From: Endozoicomonas euniceicola
GTDB lineage: Bacteria > Pseudomonadota > Gammaproteobacteria > Pseudomonadales > Endozoicomonadaceae
Assembly (NCBI RefSeq): GCF_025562755.1
Contig: NZ_CP103300.1
Coordinates: 5,334,501-5,398,500 of the forward strand
DNA length: 64,000 bases
Reading direction: 5' to 3'
Shown here: positions 44,353 through 52,495 of the stretch, piece by piece
How positions within the stretch are numbered: position 1 is the first letter of the stretch
Layout of the letters: every line of letters starts with the position of its first letter
Program-made: the position numbers and the translations under genes
The notes under the pieces: generated by a model
Seen by the model: the letters and a program-made list of their open reading frames with translations, nothing else
The model's database searches: none
Told to the model about the DNA's origin: nothing

Positions 44353-45318
44353 ATGCACACTACCGCCAGCTCTGTCCTACAGGAATCATATGATATCTTT
44401 TTTGTTTTCGATGTCTGCTGGGGGAACATCAATGGAGACCCAGATATGGCTGGAGCCCCAAGGTATCATCCGGAAACAATGAAAGCCGTTGTATCCTCTG
44501 TTAGACAGAAAAGATCTATCAGAAATTATATATCCGGGCCTACTGTTGATGATCCGCTTTCAATCTATTTTCAAAACGGTTCTGTCTTGAATAACCTGCA
44601 TCAGGAGGTTTATGAAGACCTTGGCTATACACTACCAGAAAAAAATGAGAAAGTACCTGATCCAATTCAGGAATCTATTGCACAAAAGCTTTGTATTGAA
44701 AAAGCTGACATACGTATGATGGGGGCAGCACTTGGTGCTTCCAGGTTTCCTGCAAAATCGATCAGAGGTCCTGTACAGCTTTTTTGGCTTTCATCAATCA
44801 ATACTGTGAGAATCATTAATAACTCAATTACTCGCTGCTGTGTTACGACTGAAGAAGATGAATTAAAAGCTCAAACAATTGGCAAGAATAGTAAGCTTAA
44901 TTACGCTTTATTTTTAGGCATATGTACAATATCCAAGCATGACGCTGCTGTAACGGGAATGATGTACAAGGATCTTGATATGATTTTTGAAGCGTTGGAC
45001 ATGATGTTTGAGTATGAGCGTTCAGAAATGCGAGGACTCGTGACGACCCAAGGGGTTGTTGCTTTCAAGCATCAAAATGGCCGACGCAACAGGTATGCAA
45101 AACTTCAAGATATGAAAGACCGAGTTTGCATAACCAGCCTTCATGAGCCACCAGAAACTTTTAAGCACTATTCAGTCATTGTTGACGCAAGAGATTTACC
45201 AGATTCAGTTTCATTGATTCGCTCTGATTTCCCCGTAAAGTATTGGCATGGTCTATACTCTCCGTTTAGCAGTTTGCGGGCTGCTAAAAATGCAGAAAAT
45301 CCAGTTCAAACTACTTAA
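44353..45318 (+). CDS. cas7: Type I-C Cascade backbone protein Cas7c
   Basis: Cas7c (Csd2) forms the helical backbone that covers the crRNA spacer. The 321-residue protein shows the family features: YDIFFVFDVCWGNINGDPD near residue 12, PRYHPET, the RSIRNYI motif and, later, GPVQLFWLSSIN. The length is slightly above normal for Csd2 (about 290). It is the last cas gene. The CRISPR array begins 66 bp downstream, where the usual cas4, cas1 and cas2 genes of a type I-C locus are absent. Confidence 0.88.
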   Translation: MHTTASSVLQESYDIFFVFDVCWGNINGDPDMAGAPRYHPETMKAVVSSVRQKRSIRNYISGPTVDDPLSIYFQNGSVLNNLHQEVYEDLGYTLPEKNEKVPDPIQESIAQKLCIEKADIRMMGAALGASRFPAKSIRGPVQLFWLSSINTVRIINNSITRCCVTTEEDELKAQTIGKNSKLNYALFLGICTISKHDAAVTGMMYKDLDMIFEALDMMFEYERSEMRGLVTTQGVVAFKHQNGRRNRYAKLQDMKDRVCITSLHEPPETFKHYSVIVDARDLPDSVSLIRSDFPVKYWHGLYSPFSSLRAAKNAENPVQTT

Positions 45319-45384
45319 TTTATACGAATTTTCGGACTTAATATCCATTAATTTTTATATTTTTCAGGTTGATACAAGGCTTCT
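45319..45384 (+). promoter_or_regulatory. A+T-rich leader of the CRISPR array
   Basis: These 66 bp between the cas7 stop and the first repeat are A+T-rich, as leaders often are. No clear -35/-10 pair stands out, so the array may be transcribed with the cas operon. Confidence 0.4.
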
Positions 45385-45551
45385 GCTGTGAACAGCCTTT
45401 GGCTGCAGGGTGATTACAAGTGGATAGTGCCAGACGAAGAACTATCAGAAGCTGTGAACAGCCTTTGGCTGCAGGGTGATTACAAGATGCTGCTACTTGC
45501 ATGGAGAGCATCGTGGCTGTGAACAGCCTCTGATGATACTGACAACTTGTG
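45385..45551 (+). CRISPR. Short CRISPR array with two full repeats and one degenerate repeat
   Basis: Two identical 36-bp repeats lie at 45385-45420 and 45451-45486. A third copy at 45516 keeps only the first 13 bases (GCTGTGAACAGCC) and then diverges. The two spacers are 45421-45450 (30 bp) and 45487-45515 (29 bp). If the repeat is taken as starting at GTGAACAGCC (33 bp), spacers are 33 and 32 bp. Each full repeat can form CAGCC-TTT-GGCTG, extended by CTG with CAG. That leaves GTGATTACAAG, an 11-nt 5' handle as expected for type I-C crRNA. Neither spacer matches anything I could find in this window. Confidence 0.85.
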
Positions 45552-45573
45552 GTGGCTAACAAATAGCCACTAC
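45549..45573. terminator. Hairpin between the CRISPR array and tniQ2
   Basis: GTGGTGGCTA and TAGCCACTAC pair (one G-T) around ACAAA, followed by TTCTTTAA on the plus strand. It separates two convergent units and could end both the pre-crRNA and the tniQ2 transcript. Confidence 0.6.
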
Positions 45574-45577
45574 TTCT

Positions 45578-46507
45578 TTAATCTGACCTGCTATTGAGTA
45601 GCTTACAGACTTTTTTAACGGATTTCCAAGAGCCAAAAAGTTCCACCATAATCAAAAGCTGTTCCGGTATATGTGCAAGTGTTGCGGTATTTAGAGATTC
45701 AACTACCCAAGGTCTGCTTTCCCCCTGTTCAAAATAAAGCCTAAGAGACAATTTATTTAAAATATCTAATGAGTGGCACTCTTCTATATGAGCTTGCAAT
45801 AAATCACCTGCTACCGATTCAGACTGAGCATACTTAACATTCAATTCTCTTTTCATCACATAACAAAGCAATTCACGACTCATCCAGACAGGGTTAGCAC
45901 TTTTTAAAATACTGTATGACATCTTAGCTATTTGTTGATTAGTTTTTAATACAGATTTGTTATTTTTATTCTCATTACTGTGCTTACATGGCAAAAAAAA
46001 GTTTTTTTTACCAGAATTCACTTCTATTAATGAGCAGTCATGTTTCCAGCAGCAAAATACAAATGGCAAAGCATGACTTCTGTGCCAATAAGCTACACCA
46101 AACTCTTCTGTATCACTTTCAATACACTCTGGGCAGAATTTTAAGCAATCGACCTTATTATCAGGATGATAAAATCCCTGATACAGTGCGTGCCGCTGCC
46201 CAGGGTAGTAGCTGGCAATGGTTTTAAACAGATAACCTTGATCCCGCTTTCTGGTGAAAATCCCATACAAGTTGTAAGCCGTCGTTGCCCGAACCATATC
46301 TTCTAACCGAGGCCAAAACTGCTTGCCCCCCTGCTCATGCAAATACGCCAAGGACCGCCCTAGAGATTCTGGCCCCGCCATGGCTTGTTCATGACCAAAC
46401 AAAACCTTTGAGGCCCGGTACTTTACAGGGAATGTCAGCCTCAAATAGCGACAGACCAAACTGTAAATACTTTCATCAGGCAAAGGCGTTGGAAACATCA
46501 AAGCCAT
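45578..46507 (-). CDS. tniQ2: TniQ protein, short form, candidate Cascade partner
   Basis: The 309-residue TniQ-domain protein opens FPTPLPDESIYSLVCRYLRLTFP and has the zinc motif CPEC...YWHRSHALPFVFCCWKHDC (about residues 128-165). It lacks the long C-terminal DNA-binding part of the first TniQ. In type I-B and I-F CASTs such short TniQ proteins join Cascade and recruit TnsC to RNA-selected sites, which is the likely role here. It is convergent with the cas genes and array, and its start lies 14 bp after the brxL stop on the same strand, so it may be expressed from the BREX operon. Confidence 0.85.
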   Translation of the reverse strand: MALMFPTPLPDESIYSLVCRYLRLTFPVKYRASKVLFGHEQAMAGPESLGRSLAYLHEQGGKQFWPRLEDMVRATTAYNLYGIFTRKRDQGYLFKTIASYYPGQRHALYQGFYHPDNKVDCLKFCPECIESDTEEFGVAYWHRSHALPFVFCCWKHDCSLIEVNSGKKNFFLPCKHSNENKNNKSVLKTNQQIAKMSYSILKSANPVWMSRELLCYVMKRELNVKYAQSESVAGDLLQAHIEECHSLDILNKLSLRLYFEQGESRPWVVESLNTATLAHIPEQLLIMVELFGSWKSVKKVCKLLNSRSD

Positions 46508-46521
46508 GGCTAAAACTCGAC

Positions 46522-48579
46522 TCAGTTCACTCCCAAAGCCTTATACACCGCATCCACAGGATCAGCAAAAAAGCTGATCTGAAATTTAGCAAAAAGTTCA
46601 GGCGGAACAGTACTGATGTCAGCAGCAGAAGCCATTGGTAAGAGCACTTTGCTGGCACCGCAATCAAAAGCGAGCTGCAAAGATCCTGCAAGATCTTCTA
46701 CCGGACTAATCACTCCGCCAAGTGTCATCTCACCCAAAATCATCATTTGCTCCTGAACCGGCTTACGCATGATCGCTGAGCAAAAAGCGACAAAAGCCGC
46801 CAGAGTAGTGTTATTGCAAGGACCAATATTCTGCATATCTACCGCATGCAGATGAAACTCATGATCGCTGAATTTCGCAGCCTGGCTGATTCTGGCAAGG
46901 TTCCCCTTAAAGTAATCAAACCCGACTTTAATGGCTTCCTTTGCCGCTGTATTTGAGCCAAAGCCAGAAGTAGTGTGTTTGCCATTCCCTGCCGTTATCT
47001 GGGTCTCAAAGCGATATAAACCAATATGCCCTGAGGCCGCTTTTCCGGAGAGGTAAACGACACCCGGCTTAGGAAGCCCTTCAGGGATTAGTTTTCCTCC
47101 TCCCTGTTCAGGCACATTGACAAAAAACTCTTCCAGTGAGTCATTGTCGATATAGCTGAAATGAACATCATAGAACTCCATGCCTCCAATTTTTTTCAGC
47201 TGTTCTTTGACACGTCGCCTTGAAGTCAGCGCGTATACCAGACACCGCCTTACCGCTTCCTTATCAAACATTTCATGAGGATAGAAAAGCTTTAACAGAC
47301 CTGATGTGGTTCTTCTGACGGCGATAACATCCCGCTGGTTCAGGTTGTTTCCCAACTTAAAATATTTGTCGATCACATCTGCAAAGTTACGCTTTCGCAT
47401 TTCACGCATAAACTCAGCAACATAATCCGTTATGAGCCCATAAGCATTGGTAAAAAACTCCGGCCTCATCTTCGGAATTTCCCATCCGGGAATATAAGCA
47501 TGGAATCGGTCAAAAAAAGCCGAATCAATCATGGCTTCAGGAAACGGTGCTAACAGGTGGCTGGTTTTCACCAGTGTTTCTACGGACTGGTTAATATTAC
47601 CCACAAACACCATGGAAGCTTTAGCCTCAATGGCATCACGACCACGAGCAAAAGAGCCGGATGCCATATAGTCCTTCATAATCTGGACACCGTCCTTGTC
47701 CTTAAAGCTAATGCCTGCAACTTCGTCAAAAGCTACTACATCCCACATTCCCACCAGGCCAACACGGCGAGAGCTCATGTTGTAAAACAGGTTGGCTACA
47801 GTGGTCTGTCCACCCGAAACAAGCAAACTGTTTGGGGAACACTCTTTGTAAACATGGCTCTTACCGGTCCCTCTGGGGCCGAGCTCACAAACATTAAAAT
47901 TATTCTCAACAAAGGGAATTAACCGTGCGATAAGGTGCCACTTGGTATTTTCTTCCAGATTTGCAGGTTCCATCCCGACAGAGCGAAGCAAGCCGTCGAT
48001 CCAAAGCTCATCAGAGAAATGCTGTCGGGCATTAAACAACTCATCCATATTCATGGATGGCATCTGTATGGGTTTCAGGGTAAAGATGGAAAACGGAGAA
48101 GTTTTCTGGCCCTCTTCATAGAAGTACTGAACCGTGATAATGCACCAGATTCCCCCTGTTAAAAGTTTCTCGTTTTCCTGAACGATTTTGCTGGGCACCA
48201 GGGCATCTTTGATACCAAGATTAGAAAGTCTGGCCTCATAGACATCCTTCCTTTGATTAAGCCGGACAGAAACCTTATCAATGATCTTGTAGGAGGTTTT
48301 CTCTCTGATAACAGACTTTATTTTTTCGGCTTCATCCGGGCGCACATAGTTTTCAGCAAGGATCTTCTTAACATTGGTTAACCCTTCACTCACAACCTCA
48401 TCATCATCTGATGCGCAATACATGCCAAGCAGGTATTCCAGCACGTATACAGGCACATTAGCGCCTTCCTTAAGCTGTTTTGTCAGATCCTTACGGACAA
48501 CCCGTCCTCGAAAATGTGTGGTCAGGAGGCTATCCAGATCAGCCTGAGATGAGCTGTCCAACTCAGTATCAGTATTCAT
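46522..48579 (-). CDS. brxL: BREX protein BrxL (Lon-like AAA+)
   Basis: The 685-residue BrxL protein is the AAA+ ring component of BREX phage defence. Walker A is ELGPRGTGKSHVYKE, Walker B is DVVAFDEVAGI, and the C-terminal part has a Lon-protease fold (GEMTLGGVISPVEDL). The Lon catalytic Ser and Lys are not visible at their usual places (GPCNNT and VEDLAGS here), so peptidase activity is doubtful. The start at 48579 follows AAGGAGG. The longer frame to 48672 lies inside pglZ. It is co-transcribed with pglZ and probably with tniQ2. Confidence 0.9.
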   Translation of the reverse strand: MNTDTELDSSSQADLDSLLTTHFRGRVVRKDLTKQLKEGANVPVYVLEYLLGMYCASDDDEVVSEGLTNVKKILAENYVRPDEAEKIKSVIREKTSYKIIDKVSVRLNQRKDVYEARLSNLGIKDALVPSKIVQENEKLLTGGIWCIITVQYFYEEGQKTSPFSIFTLKPIQMPSMNMDELFNARQHFSDELWIDGLLRSVGMEPANLEENTKWHLIARLIPFVENNFNVCELGPRGTGKSHVYKECSPNSLLVSGGQTTVANLFYNMSSRRVGLVGMWDVVAFDEVAGISFKDKDGVQIMKDYMASGSFARGRDAIEAKASMVFVGNINQSVETLVKTSHLLAPFPEAMIDSAFFDRFHAYIPGWEIPKMRPEFFTNAYGLITDYVAEFMREMRKRNFADVIDKYFKLGNNLNQRDVIAVRRTTSGLLKLFYPHEMFDKEAVRRCLVYALTSRRRVKEQLKKIGGMEFYDVHFSYIDNDSLEEFFVNVPEQGGGKLIPEGLPKPGVVYLSGKAASGHIGLYRFETQITAGNGKHTTSGFGSNTAAKEAIKVGFDYFKGNLARISQAAKFSDHEFHLHAVDMQNIGPCNNTTLAAFVAFCSAIMRKPVQEQMMILGEMTLGGVISPVEDLAGSLQLAFDCGASKVLLPMASAADISTVPPELFAKFQISFFADPVDAVYKALGVN

Positions 48580-48595
48580 AAAAAAGACATCCTCC

Positions 48596-51202
48596 TTAGA
48601 AAAAGTCGTCATGAAAAGCCAGGTCGATGCTAACACTATACTGGCTGTATTCAGTGCTGGTTTCAGCATCAAGCATTTTCAATGTGTACACGGCAGTCCG
48701 GTCAAACTCCGAGCCAATCAGCTTGAAGCGGGCTTCCCGTGTGCGTTCTCCCATCTGGTCCGACTCACTGTTGAAGACAAGGGTTTCCTCACTTGAAACG
48801 GTCTGTCCCCGGTGATCGACAATTTTGCAAATCAGGGTTCTTGGTACAAACCCTTCAGACACCGCGTCAGTCTGCAAAAACCGAACCTTGTCAATATTGT
48901 TCACCAGTTTGACTGGCTGGCTGGCTACCACCACGCCTACTTTCTGTTTCGTTTTCTTATCAGCCTGCTGCTTCTGCAAAGGACGCACTGTCATGACCGG
49001 TACACATACCTCCTGAGGCATAGCGCCGCCGTGAACAAACCGGGCACCACCAACAAAATGGAAGCGGTTCGCTCCCTTAGGTAAAAGGAATTCCGTATCA
49101 CACTGACTTTCAGCAGAGTCAGCGACGCGCCCATGCCAGCAGTTTTCTTCTTTAGCTAAAGAGCTTCCCAGGATGTAACGCTTTTTCGCTTCAAAAGCAT
49201 TTTCAGGTTTGTTATCAAGCCCGGTTTTATCTTCTGATGCCAAAGCCTGTTGCCTGAACAGGAAGCCATGATCTGCTGTTACCACAACCCGGCTGGCATT
49301 CAGTCGATTAATAATTCTTCCAACCAGATCTTCCAGTTCAGTAATGCCGTCACGACAGGCGGTCAGCGTCTTATCTTCCGTAGCCGCCTTATCACCAATG
49401 GCATCAATAGTGTCGTGGTAAATGTATACCACTTCTGCATCACGGATTTTCTCCCGTCCTTCCTGATTCGACCAGTTAAATAGCTCCTTGGCCGTCACAG
49501 CAACACCGTTATAGGGCTTAAGGATTTTTGCCCTGTTTTCCAGTCCAGAGGCTGACTGTCCATCAACCAGCACCACACCACTCAAATCTTCTTTGTAACC
49601 GAGACGGATATGTGGCAACAAAGAAGCCATGCCTAACTGGGTATAACTTGGTAATACGCCTAACTGCGATTCAAGGTCAGCCTTAAAGCGCTTATGACCA
49701 TTAATGTTCCTGCACAACTCCTCAGCTACTTCAAAACGCAGTGCATCGCTGATGACAACAAACACCCGTTTCACCTGCGATTTTTTCAAGACCGTCTGAA
49801 CACGATCACGATAAAAATCTTTCTGATAAGGGATTCCATTCAATCGCCAATGATTCAGGCTGCCATTCTGTTCACACTGGTTTTCAAGTAACTTATCCCA
49901 GCTCAACCCAAGTTCAAATAAATACCAGTGGCAATACATTTCCTCCACGGCATTATCCAGCTGCCTGAGAATGTCGGCTCCTTTAGCCTGTACTTTTCTA
50001 GCTTGTTCATTGAATTGACGATATAACTGATCAAATTGATACAGTTCGTCGGTATAAGCTGTGTACAAAGCTTCCGCCGTATCAAAATGGAATCCATCGG
50101 TATATTTTTTTCGTAAAGCAAACAAGGCGTTAGCCGCTTTCAAAGCATCATAAATTGCCGCATATTCAGTGCGCATCTGGCACCAATGACCACTCATTCT
50201 TTTATTGACAATCTCATCGATCTGGCCTCGACTTATGGTCTGACCTTGCCCAAGCAAAGCGTTGACCAATTGCTTGATGACCAGCTGCTCAATCACTTCA
50301 AAGGTTTCACAGTCAATGAGCGCATGGACTGAACCGGGGTTAATGCTGCGGACAACATCCAGCTTATTTTCCAGATCTTTGGCGATACGATCGTAGTCTT
50401 CAGCAAACCGGCGACTGTCTCGCCAGGTTGTCATAAATGCGGTTGCCGTTGCACGGCCAGCGGTAGAAGACAACACATTAGCGTTAAGCCAGTTTTTATC
50501 ATCACCCTCAAGATGAGTCCAAAGCTCGGTACAAAAGAGCTTCAGCAATAACTCCTCAACAGAAGGGTCTTCTGAATGGTAACCAAAATGTTCGAACAGA
50601 GCCTTATAAAGAGAAGGCAGTAATCCAAATTTATCGAGGTTCTGCTGCAAACTCAAAGCACTACCAGAATCCTCCAGATGCTCCGCATACTCAAAAAACA
50701 TCTTCAGCAGAACTTCATCCAGAGACGAGGACTCAGCGCCCGCCAGAACCGCCATCATTTTAAGGTCAATGGACAGCTCAGACTCATCAGCATCTACCCG
50801 CTTCTTTAAGGCTTCAAGACGTTTTTTACTGGCAAAGAATGATTTGCGCTCCTGAATGTGACTACGAAGTGCCATACGGATGATACCAAGCTCATTCAAC
50901 AGCATTGAGCTGGCATCGGCATAGAACTGATCACTGTACAAACGAATATCCAGTAGCCAGTCGTTTTCCATTTCCGGAATATCATGGGGGAAGTACAACA
51001 GAAATTGACTATCTGGCTCGTCCAGCTCTACACGCTTTTTAACCTGAAATGTGGAAGCATTCTCCATGTTTACTACTGTTACATTGGCCAGAGAAAGCTC
51101 TTCCACGCTTTCTGAAAAGCTACGCTCAGGGTCGTACCAGAATACAATACGATGGTCGTGGAACTTGGCAGCCAGCCCCAGACTCAGCTGTTCACTGTTC
51201 AT
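48596..51202 (-). CDS. pglZ: BREX phosphatase-like protein PglZ (type A)
   Basis: The 868-residue PglZ is required for BREX defence and belongs to the alkaline phosphatase superfamily. The N-terminal region (LAAKFHDHRIVFWYDPERSF) is typical of BREX-1 PglZ. Catalytic-domain motifs are VFVVISDALRFEVAEEL (about residue 480, with the metal-binding Asp) and VVVTADHGFLFRQQ (about 639). A beta-rich C-terminal domain ends the protein. It is the first recognised BREX gene of this operon, and brxL starts 16 bp after its stop. Confidence 0.92.
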   Translation of the reverse strand: MNSEQLSLGLAAKFHDHRIVFWYDPERSFSESVEELSLANVTVVNMENASTFQVKKRVELDEPDSQFLLYFPHDIPEMENDWLLDIRLYSDQFYADASSMLLNELGIIRMALRSHIQERKSFFASKKRLEALKKRVDADESELSIDLKMMAVLAGAESSSLDEVLLKMFFEYAEHLEDSGSALSLQQNLDKFGLLPSLYKALFEHFGYHSEDPSVEELLLKLFCTELWTHLEGDDKNWLNANVLSSTAGRATATAFMTTWRDSRRFAEDYDRIAKDLENKLDVVRSINPGSVHALIDCETFEVIEQLVIKQLVNALLGQGQTISRGQIDEIVNKRMSGHWCQMRTEYAAIYDALKAANALFALRKKYTDGFHFDTAEALYTAYTDELYQFDQLYRQFNEQARKVQAKGADILRQLDNAVEEMYCHWYLFELGLSWDKLLENQCEQNGSLNHWRLNGIPYQKDFYRDRVQTVLKKSQVKRVFVVISDALRFEVAEELCRNINGHKRFKADLESQLGVLPSYTQLGMASLLPHIRLGYKEDLSGVVLVDGQSASGLENRAKILKPYNGVAVTAKELFNWSNQEGREKIRDAEVVYIYHDTIDAIGDKAATEDKTLTACRDGITELEDLVGRIINRLNASRVVVTADHGFLFRQQALASEDKTGLDNKPENAFEAKKRYILGSSLAKEENCWHGRVADSAESQCDTEFLLPKGANRFHFVGGARFVHGGAMPQEVCVPVMTVRPLQKQQADKKTKQKVGVVVASQPVKLVNNIDKVRFLQTDAVSEGFVPRTLICKIVDHRGQTVSSEETLVFNSESDQMGERTREARFKLIGSEFDRTAVYTLKMLDAETSTEYSQYSVSIDLAFHDDFF

Positions 51203-51352
51203 CTACAATCCTTGGTCGGGCCGTGGTGAGCCCTGCACAGACGATATGAAAAATTAATGCAAAACTAACACAACGCAGAGGCAAGGCATACCAGACAAGG
51301 ATTGCAAACGAAGCATGGCAGTATGAGGTTTCAGCTTCTTTGACAGAACAAC

Positions 51353-51949
51353 TCAGTAGAGTTGTTCAAGTTGATTACAAAATTCACTGCTCTCATTTTG
51401 TAATAACAATAAATCCTCTTCAAAGGCCACTAAATCATCACCTTCAATGCTTTTTCTGGGATGCCATTTAGTATTGAATCGACGCAAAGGACCATCAATA
51501 TATGACTCAGCAAGCTCATCAAACACTGTACAGTCAGGACCATGTTCTCCGGAAATTTTCCTATATTCACCAAACAATTCATAAGTACTGCTCAGCGTCG
51601 CCTCTGGAGTTCCTATAGGCCTACCGGGCTTCCCTGTAATTCGGCTTTTCACCTGTAGTCGGAGTTGCCAGCCGGCTTTGCTATCAGCGTCAGTCTGCAC
51701 CTTTTCACCACATTTGTACTGTTCAAGTTCAAAAAAACATTTCCATCCGGCAATTTTCTCCGGACTGGTTTTCTTACTTTTCATGACTCGATCAACATAA
51801 CGCTTCAAAGTAGTCTCACCTGCATTTGGGTTGATTTTTTTAATGTAAAATTGCCTATGAAATGCCGCTTCAGAACCATATCGCTTGAGCATTTTTGGCT
51901 TTAGATCATCGTACATTCTTTCCGCTAACTCTGTCTCTTCACGTGTCAT
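51353..51949 (-). CDS. Unknown protein upstream of pglZ
   Basis: I do not recognise this 198-residue protein. It is hydrophilic, with a helical N-terminus, a Lys-rich segment (KYVDRVMKSKKTSPEK-like), a GRPIGTPE loop and an acidic C-terminal helix (DDLVAFEEDLLLLQNESSEF). Basic loops and the GRP motif suggest DNA contact, so a regulator is conceivable. I chose Met 51949 after GAGGTG rather than the frame start at 51967. It is 150 bp from pglZ on the same strand, so it may belong to the BREX unit. Confidence 0.5.
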   Translation of the reverse strand: MTREETELAERMYDDLKPKMLKRYGSEAAFHRQFYIKKINPNAGETTLKRYVDRVMKSKKTSPEKIAGWKCFFELEQYKCGEKVQTDADSKAGWQLRLQVKSRITGKPGRPIGTPEATLSSTYELFGEYRKISGEHGPDCTVFDELAESYIDGPLRRFNTKWHPRKSIEGDDLVAFEEDLLLLQNESSEFCNQLEQLY

Positions 51950-52099
51950 AATCCACACCTCATTCATACAGTCTCAAAATATAGTCAGGCAGGAATAATT
52001 TTCCTGACTCGGTGCGATTTTCCGGTGTTATTTCCCCTTCTCAGCAAGGTAAGCAAGCATACAATTATTCATGCCAATCATGGCTTAAGGAGACTTTAA

Positions 52100-52246
52100 A
52101 TGAGCAAGAAACTAACCCCACAAGACAATCATGCCAATCAGCTAAACCCCAACAAAGGAAGCGACGGCGTTAACGAACAATACGCAAAAGTCCATGGAAA
52201 CAGGGGGAAACAGATGAACCCTAATCAACAGAAATCAAAAAAGTAA
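52100..52246 (+). CDS. 48-residue Asn/Gln-rich small protein
   Basis: The ORF starts 6 bp after AAGGAGA, a good ribosome-binding site. The product is hydrophilic and disordered-looking, with two related motifs, NHANQLNPN (residues 10-18) and NRGKQMNPN (34-42). Similar short proteins with an ANQMNPN motif exist in marine gammaproteobacteria, and their role is unknown to me. It is divergent from the gene at 51353-51949. Confidence 0.55.
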   Translation: MSKKLTPQDNHANQLNPNKGSDGVNEQYAKVHGNRGKQMNPNQQKSKK

Positions 52247-52258
52247 AAGGACAAACAA

Positions 52259-52372
52259 ATGTCAAAAGGCAGTACTTCCCAAACACCACCCAGAAATCCA
52301 CCTAACTGGCCTAGCAAAAACCCTGGTCAACCTTCTGGTGGAGGTAGAGACAACAATCCTCCGAAAAAATGA
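52259..52372 (+). CDS. 37-residue Pro/Asn/Gly-rich small protein
   Basis: It begins 12 bp after the previous small ORF, with AAAAGGA upstream. The product is almost entirely Pro, Asn, Gly, Ser and Lys (TPPRNPPNWPSKNPGQ), so it cannot form an ordinary hydrophobic core. A strong hairpin follows its stop, which supports a two-gene transcript. The function is unknown. Confidence 0.5.
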   Translation: MSKGSTSQTPPRNPPNWPSKNPGQPSGGGRDNNPPKK

Positions 52373-52382
52373 GACTTAAGTT

Positions 52383-52423
52383 CCCCCTATCAAAAGCTCC
52401 ATTCTGAAGCTCTTGATAGGGGG
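52383..52423. terminator. Bidirectional terminator between small ORFs and the TIR gene
   Basis: CCCCCTATCAA...TTGATAGGGGG with an internal AGCT pairing forms a long stem. It lies 10 bp after the small ORF stop and 6 bp beyond the original TIR-gene stop on the minus strand, so it serves both. Confidence 0.75.
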
Positions 52424-52495
52424 CAATGATTATTGTTGGAGCCAGCTGGCAATGGTACCGGTATTCCAGTTATGAATTTCAAAATCCCTGAACAC

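Larger units (their letters stand above)
35446..46507 (+). mobile_element. Type I-C CRISPR-associated Tn7-like transposon (CAST), core region
   Basis: The core has tnsA, tnsB, tnsC and tniQ in one run, then cas5c, cas8c and cas7c, a two-spacer CRISPR array and a second tniQ on the other strand. It lacks cas3, cas1, cas2 and cas4, which is how CASTs differ from immune systems. The tnsA-side end is a TGT at 35446 followed by three 16-bp repeats. The stretch is visibly richer in A+T than gcvP or the defence genes, a sign of transfer. The far end was not found. It may lie beyond the BREX genes or outside the window, so the end coordinate given is only the last transposition gene. Confidence 0.85.

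Noticed and set aside
42000..45551. Ordinary type I-C CRISPR immune locus
   Set aside because: There is no cas3 and no cas1, cas2 or cas4, and the cas genes are placed directly behind tnsABC-tniQ. It fits a transposon guide, not an immune system.
45338..45562. 74-residue minus-strand ORF
   Set aside because: It is the CRISPR array read as protein; the repeated HPAAKGCSQ is the CRISPR repeat.
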